The translations under genes and the position numbers were made by a program. Of a stretch of DNA of 64,000 bases, positions 58,727 to 64,000 are shown piece by piece (positions within the stretch are counted from its first letter, which is position 1; every line of letters starts with the position of its first letter). Below the pieces are notes generated by a model, which was given only the letters and a program-made list of their open reading frames with translations, was not told where the DNA came from and ran no database searches. Source of the DNA: PALSA-505 sp963702235 (GTDB taxonomy: Bacteria; Actinomycetota; Actinomycetes; Streptosporangiales; Streptosporangiaceae); contig CAVPBZ010000013.1 of the NCBI GenBank assembly GCA_963702235.1, forward strand, positions 1-64,000, read 5' to 3'.

Positions 58727-59556
58727 CCGGGCACCCCGCCGATGAAGTCCCGCAGCACCGCCTGGAACGCGGCGGCCTCCTCCACCTGCGGGGAGTGCCC
58801 GGACTTCTCGAGGATGACCAGGCGGGAGTCCGGGATGAGCGAGGCGATCGTCTCCGCGCAGGATACCGGGGTGATCCAGTCGGTGCGGCCCACCGTGACC
58901 AGGGTCGGGCAGCCGACGCCGGGCAGCCGGGGCTTGAGGTCGTAGCCGGGCATGTTGTGCTGGAAGCACCAGTTGTGCGCCTCGTGCCGGTAACAGCCCG
59001 CCTCGACCTGGGCGGCGGCCTTCACCGGGTCGTACTCGTAGTCGTACAGCGGGATGATGTCGGCCCACCGGGCCTTGAGGTCCTCGTCGCCGCGGATCCG
59101 CCCGGACCAGTAGCGGTCGAAGTTATCCCAGTTGATCTCGACCCGGTCCTGGTTCCGCGCGTTCTCGTACGCCCGCTCCAGGTTGGAGCTGTCGGCCGAG
59201 GTGTCCCGCAGCACCATCGCGCGGAGCCGTTCGGGATAGGCCAGGGCGTATTCCATGGCGATGAAACCGCCGTACGAGCCGCCGGCCACGATGATCTGCT
59301 CGGCGCCGAGCCACTCGCGCAGGCCGTTAACGTCGGCCGCCCACTGGGCGTGCGAGAACGGGGGCTTGCCCTCGCTCAGCCCGCAGCCGCGGGCGTCGAA
59401 CACCACGACGCGCAGCTCGTCGGCGAGCGGGCCGAAGGTGGCCTTCGGCTCGGCCAGCGAGCCGATGCCGCCGCCGTGATGGGCGATCAGCACCGGGGCG
59501 CCGTCGGGGCCGAGCACCTCCACGTTGAGGTCGTTGCCGTTGATGGTGACGATCAT
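58723..59556 (-). CDS. Alpha/beta hydrolase (proline iminopeptidase-like)
   Basis: ATG 59556 has GAGGAG five bases upstream (277 residues). The oxyanion segment is LIAHHGGGIGS, the nucleophile elbow VAGGSYGGFIAMEYA (Ser), the acid in GRTDWITP and the His in EKSGHSPQVEEA. This pattern fits proline iminopeptidases and related hydrolases of the alpha/beta family. It is the last gene of a minus-strand operon with an SDR and two metallopeptidases, which supports a role in degrading a peptide-like or amide compound. Confidence 0.9.
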   Translation of the reverse strand: MIVTINGNDLNVEVLGPDGAPVLIAHHGGGIGSLAEPKATFGPLADELRVVVFDARGCGLSEGKPPFSHAQWAADVNGLREWLGAEQIIVAGGSYGGFIAMEYALAYPERLRAMVLRDTSADSSNLERAYENARNQDRVEINWDNFDRYWSGRIRGDEDLKARWADIIPLYDYEYDPVKAAAQVEAGCYRHEAHNWCFQHNMPGYDLKPRLPGVGCPTLVTVGRTDWITPVSCAETIASLIPDSRLVILEKSGHSPQVEEAAAFQAVLRDFIGGVPG

Positions 59557-59581
59557 GCCTGCTCCTCCTCGGCCGGGCCGG

Positions 59582-60787
59582 TCACGGCGCCACCCAGATC
59601 GACGACAGGACCCGGTAGATGTTGCCGCCCAGCACCGCCCGGATCTCGTCGTCGGAGTAGCCGTGCCGGACCAGCCAGCCGCAGATGTTGCCGAAGCACT
59701 CGGTCGGGTTCTCCAGCCCGTCCACGTAGGCGACCGGGTCGAACGCCGGGCCCGGCCGCCGCGCGGCGATGCCGAGCAGGTGGCCGAACACCCGGTGCAG
59801 CGCGACATGGTCGCCGTACAGCGTGTCCGGCCCGAACGCGACGTGGTCCAGGCCGACCAGGTCCGCGCAGTACCGGAAGTGGTCCATCACCGACTCGATC
59901 GTGTGCGCCGGATGCTCGTGTGACAGCGTGGTGTGCGGCGCCGCCGACATGCCGATCACGCCGCCGGTCGCCGCGACCGCCCGCAGCACGTCGTCGGGCT
60001 TCATCCGCGGCGAGTCCCACACCGCCCGCGCCCCCGCGTGCGTGATCAGCACCGGGGCGGCGCTGGCCGCGCAGGTGTCCAGCGCGGTGCGGTCCGAGGA
60101 GTGGGACAGGTCGATCGCGAGGCCGAGCTGGTTCATCCGCCGCACCGCCCGCTTCCCGAACGAGGTCAGCCCGCCGTTGACCGGCTCGTTCAGGCCGCTG
60201 CCCAGCGTGTTGGCGTCGGAGTAGGCGATGCCGATCTGCCGGATGCCGAGGCCGTACAGCACGTCGAGCCGGTCCAGCTCGTTCTCGATCGGGGTGGCCG
60301 CCTCCAGCCCGAAGGCCAGCCCGGTCCGGCCCGACCGGTACGCCTCGTCGATGTCGGCCACGGTGCGGACGGTCATCACGCCGGGCGCGTGGGCCAGGTC
60401 GGCCTGCCGCATGCCGAGGTCGGTGATGACGTCGTCCCACCGCCACGGCGCGTTCCCGGTGACGCAGGCCGTGCCGTCCATCATGTTGTCGAACACGACG
60501 GTCAGGCCCGAGGCGGCCAGGCCCGCGTAGGCGGCGTGCTGCCGGCCGGTGCGGTTGTACTCGGGCGTCTCCTCCATCCGGGCCGGGAACCGGACCGGAT
60601 GATCGTGCAGGCTGATCACCAGGCTGTCCCGCAGCAGCGCGGCGGCCCGGCCGGCCTGCTCGCCGGTCAGCCCGGCCGCATACGGCGGCACCCGGCCGGA
60701 CTCCGGCGCCAGCTCGAAACTGCAGAAGTCCTCTCCCGCGGTGAGGTAGGAGTACGCGGCGTAGGACCCGGCCGCGGTCTCAGTCAT
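59582..60787 (-). CDS. Membrane dipeptidase family (M19) enzyme
   Basis: The 401-residue protein has the renal-dipeptidase TIM-barrel motifs: SLVISLHDHPVRFPARME (metal His-x-Asp-like HDH), GLAFGLEAATPI (bridging Glu), LAIDLSHSSDRTALD (His), APVLITHAGARAVWDSPRM (His) and VAFGPDTLYGDH (Asp). M19 enzymes cleave dipeptides, including those with D-residues, with two zinc ions. No signal peptide is seen, so it is cytoplasmic. It overlaps the M20 gene by eight bases. Confidence 0.92.
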   Translation of the reverse strand: MTETAAGSYAAYSYLTAGEDFCSFELAPESGRVPPYAAGLTGEQAGRAAALLRDSLVISLHDHPVRFPARMEETPEYNRTGRQHAAYAGLAASGLTVVFDNMMDGTACVTGNAPWRWDDVITDLGMRQADLAHAPGVMTVRTVADIDEAYRSGRTGLAFGLEAATPIENELDRLDVLYGLGIRQIGIAYSDANTLGSGLNEPVNGGLTSFGKRAVRRMNQLGLAIDLSHSSDRTALDTCAASAAPVLITHAGARAVWDSPRMKPDDVLRAVAATGGVIGMSAAPHTTLSHEHPAHTIESVMDHFRYCADLVGLDHVAFGPDTLYGDHVALHRVFGHLLGIAARRPGPAFDPVAYVDGLENPTECFGNICGWLVRHGYSDDEIRAVLGGNIYRVLSSIWVAP

Positions 60788-62141
60788 CGTCGCCTCCCGG
60801 AGTGACGCCGGCAGCCAGCAGCCGCCACAGCTGCTCCCAGGCCCGCATGCCCTCGCGCAGCCGCCGGATCCGCAGGAACTCGTTGGGGGCGTGCAGGTTC
60901 TCGTCGGCGGTGGAGAACGAGAAGAACAGCGTCTTGGCCCCGAGCACCCGCTCGAACAGGTCCGTCGCGGGCAGCGTCCCGGCGATGCAGGCCAGCAGCA
61001 CCGGCTCGCCGGGATAGACCGCCTGCAGCGCCGCGGCCGCCGCCCGGATCGCGGGGTGCCCGGCCGGGATCGTGTAGGCCGGCACCGCGGCCTCGTCCGG
61101 CCGCACCTCGACCCGCACGCCCGGCGCCGGCTGCGCCTCGACGTGCGCGGCGATCGCGGCCAGCACCCGCTGCGGGTCCTGGCCCGGGACCAGCCGGCCC
61201 GACACGTGCCCGACGGCGACGTGCGGGATCACCGTGTATTTCCCGCCGCCCCTGACGCCGTTGACCTCCAGCGTCGGCCGCTCCCACAGCCGTTCCAGGG
61301 TCGTATATCCAGGCTCTCCGTAGGCCCGGCTGACGCCGAGTCCGGCGAGGTAGTTCCCTTCCCCGAACGGTACGGTGGCGATCTCGGCGCGGCGCGCGGG
61401 GGTGAGCTGGGGGATGCCGTCGTAGAACCCGGCGACGGCGACGGCGCCGCGGGAGTCGTGCAGGCTGGCCAGGATCGCGGCCAGCACGTGCAGCGGGTTG
61501 GCCACGGTGCCGCCGTACCGGCCCGAGTGCAGGTCGGTGGCCGCGCCCTCGACCACGATGTCTAGGCTGACCAGGCCCTTGGACTTCAGCGACAGGGACG
61601 GCTCGCCCGGCCGCCACATCGCCCCGTCGGCGGATATCACCAGGTCAGCCGCGAGCTCGGCGGCGTGGCTGGTCACGTAGTCCGGCAGGTGCGGGCTGCC
61701 GATCTCCTCCTCGCCCTCGATGAGGAACTTGACGTTCAGCGGCAGCCGGCCGTCGGCGTCCATGAACGCCTGGGCGGTCTTCAGCACCAGGTACACCGGG
61801 CCCTTGTCGTCGCTGGCGCCGCGGCCCCGGATCACGTCGCCGTCAACGGTGAGCTCGAACGGCGGCGTGTCCCACTCGGCCAGGTCCCCGGTGGGCTGCA
61901 CGTCGTAGTGGCCGTAGACCAGGATCGTCGGCGCCCCGCCGGCGCCCAGCCAGTCGGCCCGCACGACGGGATGGCCGCCGGTCTCGGCCACCCGGCCGCC
62001 GGCGAAGCTGAGCTGGTCCGCTACCCACTGCGCGGCGGCGCGCATCGCCGGCGGGGCCGCGTCCCGGCTGACGCTGGGGATGGCGACCAGGCCGGCCAGC
62101 TCGGCCACGTAACCGTCGTCGGCGGCACCGAAGTCAAGCAT
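60780..62141 (-). CDS. M20-family dipeptidase
   Basis: ATG 62141 overlaps the SDR stop by eight bases and is preferred to TTG 62153 (453 residues). Metal ligands are visible: TILVYGHYDVQP (His), GRGASDDKGPVYL (Asp), FLIEGEEEIGSPHL (Glu pair) and SADGAMW. The dimerisation domain contains ATDLHSGRYGG. The protein resembles carnosinase/CNDP-type dipeptidases. With the neighbouring M19 enzyme and alpha/beta hydrolase it forms a hydrolytic set. The substrate is unknown. Confidence 0.93.
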   Translation of the reverse strand: MLDFGAADDGYVAELAGLVAIPSVSRDAAPPAMRAAAQWVADQLSFAGGRVAETGGHPVVRADWLGAGGAPTILVYGHYDVQPTGDLAEWDTPPFELTVDGDVIRGRGASDDKGPVYLVLKTAQAFMDADGRLPLNVKFLIEGEEEIGSPHLPDYVTSHAAELAADLVISADGAMWRPGEPSLSLKSKGLVSLDIVVEGAATDLHSGRYGGTVANPLHVLAAILASLHDSRGAVAVAGFYDGIPQLTPARRAEIATVPFGEGNYLAGLGVSRAYGEPGYTTLERLWERPTLEVNGVRGGGKYTVIPHVAVGHVSGRLVPGQDPQRVLAAIAAHVEAQPAPGVRVEVRPDEAAVPAYTIPAGHPAIRAAAAALQAVYPGEPVLLACIAGTLPATDLFERVLGAKTLFFSFSTADENLHAPNEFLRIRRLREGMRAWEQLWRLLAAGVTPGGDDD

Positions 62142-62829
62142 GGCCGCCGTCAATCGCGATCACCTGCCCGGTGACCCACGAGGACCGCTCGGACGCGAAG
62201 AACTGCACGCCGTTGGCGATGTCGGCCGGCTCCCCCAGCCGCCGCATGCTGATGCCCTCGACCAGCGCGGCCTGCCCGTCGCGGCCGTAGCTCGCCCACT
62301 GCTTCTCGGTGGTCGGGTTGGACCGGATGAAGCCGGGCGCTATGCAGTTGACCGTGATCCCGAACGGGCCGAGCTCGTGCGCCAGCTGCCGGGTCAGGCC
62401 GATCTGGGCCGCTTTAGCGCTGGTGTAGGCCTGGATGCCGGTCTTGCTTACGCGCAGGCCAGCCGTGGAGGCGATCGTGATGATCCGGCCCCAGCGCCGC
62501 GCCTTCATGCCTGGCACCACCGCCCTGGTGCACAGGAAGGCGGTGGTCAGGTTGGCGTCGAGGACCGCGCGCCAGTCCTCGTCGGTGATCTCCTCCAGCG
62601 GCTGGCCTACCTGCCCGGCCACGCCGCCGGCGCAGTTGACCAGGATGTCGACCGGGCCCACGCCGGCGAAGAACCCGGCGACCGCCCCCGGCGCCGACAG
62701 GTCAGCGGTGTCCTTGTCCACGCCGTGGACTTTCGCGCCGTCGCCCTGCAGGGCGGCGGCGATGCCGGCGCCGATGCCGTGCGCCGTTCCGGTCACGACG
62801 GCCGTCTTGCCGGCCAGGCCGCCGCTCAC
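62134..62829 (-). CDS. Short-chain dehydrogenase/reductase
   Basis: The protein has 231 residues. The cofactor motif is TAVVTGTAHGIGAGIAAAL (TGxxxGxG), with Asp at the end of strand 2 (VHGVDKD) favouring NAD. The active site has NCAG, Ser in TIASTAGLRVSK and YTSAK for Tyr and Lys. The end (SSWVTGQVIAIDGGHA) is typical. It is the first gene of the operon that continues into M20, M19 and alpha/beta hydrolase genes, so it probably oxidises or reduces a product or precursor of that pathway. Confidence 0.92.
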   Translation of the reverse strand: MSGGLAGKTAVVTGTAHGIGAGIAAALQGDGAKVHGVDKDTADLSAPGAVAGFFAGVGPVDILVNCAGGVAGQVGQPLEEITDEDWRAVLDANLTTAFLCTRAVVPGMKARRWGRIITIASTAGLRVSKTGIQAYTSAKAAQIGLTRQLAHELGPFGITVNCIAPGFIRSNPTTEKQWASYGRDGQAALVEGISMRRLGEPADIANGVQFFASERSSWVTGQVIAIDGGHA

Positions 62830-62860
62830 CGGGCCCGGCCCGGCCGGGGGCAGCTGCCCC

Positions 62861-62908
62861 CGCGCATCCGGGAGCAGCAGCAGCCGCGCATCCGGGAGCA
62901 GCAGCAGC
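62861..62908 (+). repeat. Perfect 24-bp tandem duplication upstream of the SDR operon
   Basis: Copies 62861-62884 and 62885-62908 are identical and contain CCGGGAGCAGCAGCAG. They lie 32 bases upstream of the SDR start, where the promoter or leader should be. Confidence 0.9.
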
Positions 62909-63211
62909 CAGAGGTGCGGAAGGCTCCCGTCCGGGGAGCGCGCGAGGTGCTGTGCACCGAGCCTCCGTGCCTGTCATCGCTGCCTGACTGGCCGACGCTG
63001 GCTGTCGGTGCCGCGGGGGTTTGAGGGGTTAGCCAAACGTTTGTCCTGACAGCACTGTAACGGCCGGGCCCCGGATCGGGCCAGTGTAATTTCCGTCGCG
63101 CTCCGTGGCCGTGATGGTAGGCCGGCAGCGACTGCGCCCGGCCGGGCCGCGGTCAGCTAACCCCGGGCCAGCGCCGGCCGCCGCGGCGCTGACCCGGCAG
63201 TGCTGCGGTCG
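62909..63211. other. Gap with likely promoter of the SDR operon
   Basis: No gene is supported in these 300 bases. An AT-richer part at about 63030-63060 (GCCAAACGTTTGTCC) contains the palindrome AAACGTTT, which resembles a LacI-type operator half-sites arrangement. No regulator gene is adjacent. Confidence 0.4.
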
Positions 63212-63748
63212 TCATAGTGCCGATGTCAGGCCGCTGACCAGCCCGGTGACCCCGCCGACCAGGCCGCCGACCAGGCCGTGACCTGCGCTGCGCTGCCCGG
63301 TGCCGGTGCCGGTGCCGGTGCTGGCTCCGGTACTGGTGCCCATGCCGGTGCTGGCTCCGGAGCCGCCGCTCCGGGCTGGCACCGAGGTTCGCCGGCCCGT
63401 TCCTGACCCCGACTGCGAGACGCCGGCCGCGTGGGCGCCTGCCGCCTGCCCGCCCGCCGGGGACGACGGCGCAGCCTGCGCAGGAGCCGCCACCGCTGAC
63501 GGCGACGAGGCAGCTGCCGCGGCCGGGACCGGTCTGCGGTGCTTGCCGGAGTACGCGGCGTGCAGCCTGACCGGGGCTGCGGGCCCGGACACCGGCCGGG
63601 CGCGCGGCCCGGCCGCCGCCACCGGCGATGTCACGTGATGCGCCGGGGCCGCCGGTGTCAGGAACGGGACGATGCCGAACACGCCCGCGCTGACGCCCGT
63701 CCCCACGACCGCCACGGCGGTCAGCGCGGCCGCGCCCGCCCGGTTCAC
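63212..63748 (-). CDS. Low-complexity exported protein with terminal hydrophobic segments
   Basis: The 178-residue product has an N-terminal hydrophobic helix (GAAALTAVAVVGTGVSAGVF), an Ala/Pro/Ser linker, a Gly/Ser/Thr repeat (GASTGMGTSTGASTGTGTGT) and a Gly-rich hydrophobic end (LVGGLVGGVTGLVSGL). No family is recognised. The start GTG 63748 overlaps the stop of the gene upstream (GTGA), which supports real translation. A membrane-attached surface protein is a reasonable guess. Confidence 0.6.
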   Translation of the reverse strand: MNRAGAAALTAVAVVGTGVSAGVFGIVPFLTPAAPAHHVTSPVAAAGPRARPVSGPAAPVRLHAAYSGKHRRPVPAAAAASSPSAVAAPAQAAPSSPAGGQAAGAHAAGVSQSGSGTGRRTSVPARSGGSGASTGMGTSTGASTGTGTGTGQRSAGHGLVGGLVGGVTGLVSGLTSAL

Positions 63749-63978
63749 GGAGCCGCGGCGCGAGCGGCCGTGCCTGGCGGCGCCCGGGCCGGAGCCGTTC
63801 CCGGACGGTTCCTGAGCATCGTGAGGCCCGGCCGCGTAGCCGTAGCCGCGGTTGCGGTCCGCGGGTAGATCTGGTCCAGGACATCCTCGAAGTAGTCACG
63901 CAGGCATGTGACCTGCGCCGGATCATCGCGCAACTCCGCGCTCATCCGGTACGTCCGGGCCGGCGCGTCCTCGCTCAT
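63745..63978 (-). CDS. Short protein at window edge, start uncertain
   Basis: The frame from ATG 63978 gives 77 residues; it stays open to the window edge, so the true start may lie outside. A plausible alternative start is ATG 63945. The folded-looking part is DPAQVTCLRDYFEDVLDQIY; the C-terminus is Ala/Pro/Arg-rich. The N-terminal SEDAPARTYRM is encoded by a 33-bp tandem repeat. Function unknown. Four-base overlap with the next gene suggests a membrane protein partner. Confidence 0.5.
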   Translation of the reverse strand: MSEDAPARTYRMSAELRDDPAQVTCLRDYFEDVLDQIYPRTATAATATRPGLTMLRNRPGTAPARAPPGTAARAAAP

Positions 63979-64000
63979 CCGGTATGTCCGGGCCGGCGCG
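63940..64000 (-). repeat. 33-bp tandem coding repeat at the right edge
   Basis: Unit 63940-63972 is followed by a second unit from 63973 that is cut by the window end; the visible 28 bases differ at one position. The repeat keeps frame and encodes SEDAPARTYRM. Confidence 0.8.

Overview
The window is very GC-rich DNA with dense, often overlapping genes, GTG/TTG starts and typical actinomycete gene content (mycothiol-type DinB protein, class F sortase, FtsK-type AICE transfer protein, pSAM2-like replication/integration modules). Two multi-domain chaplin genes point to a filamentous, sporulating, aerial-hyphae-forming actinobacterium. Family signatures resemble Streptosporangiales-like lineages, but no genus can be named from the sequence alone.

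Region 1 (1-16971) is accessory DNA. It opens with the 3' part of a multiply frameshifted IS4-family transposase. Two integrative elements of the pSAM2/AICE type then stand head to tail. Element 1 (seen from about 2653 to 7318) holds a monooxygenase-like gene, an XRE-TPR regulator, a RepSA-type initiator, an excisionase and a tyrosine integrase, and ends at a 43-bp copy of the 3' half of a tRNA-Thr gene. Element 2 (7276-16939) carries two proteins without assigned function, a Nudix protein (Pif-like), a frameshifted GntR repressor (KorSA-like), a Pra-like activator behind a strong promoter and operator, small conserved genes, an FtsK/TraSA transfer ATPase, a zinc-ribbon peptide, RepSA, Xis and Int. 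It ends in the intact tRNA-Thr(CGT) gene, which holds the second 43-bp copy.

Region 2 (17083-26565) is conserved core: a lipoprotein alpha/beta hydrolase, a PSP1-domain protein, DNA polymerase III delta', an MFS-thymidylate kinase fusion, topoisomerase I, and a DUF5703 protein. Region 3 (26628-29867) is a cell-surface locus: a chaplin with two domains, a His-rich linker and an LPTTG sortase signal; a chaplin with four domains and a C-terminal membrane helix; and a low-complexity secreted protein.

Region 4 (30042-38526) has an M20 peptidase, tRNA-Leu(GAG), a LysE exporter, a broken GNAT gene, a broken ECF sigma gene next to a membrane-anchored seven-bladed propeller, a VOC protein, and a TetR-MFS efflux operon. 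Region 5 (38481-45777) is a minus-strand surface and signalling cluster: a GGDEF-EAL protein translationally overlapping a subtilase with a W-N-G repeat tail, then class F sortase, a DUF4397 protein and an anchored protein of unknown function. Region 6 (45990-57672) mixes reductases, MarR-ABC transporter, an HK/HK-like/response-regulator operon, a broken berberine-bridge oxidase and phosphoglycerate dehydrogenase. Region 7 (57746-62829) is a ketopantoate-reductase-like gene and a four-gene catabolic operon (SDR, M20, M19, alpha/beta hydrolase). The right edge holds two low-complexity genes.

A striking global feature is that at least six otherwise well-preserved genes, besides the decayed transposase, are each interrupted by one small frame change. 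This is either real decay or residual assembly error, and it affects several functional conclusions.
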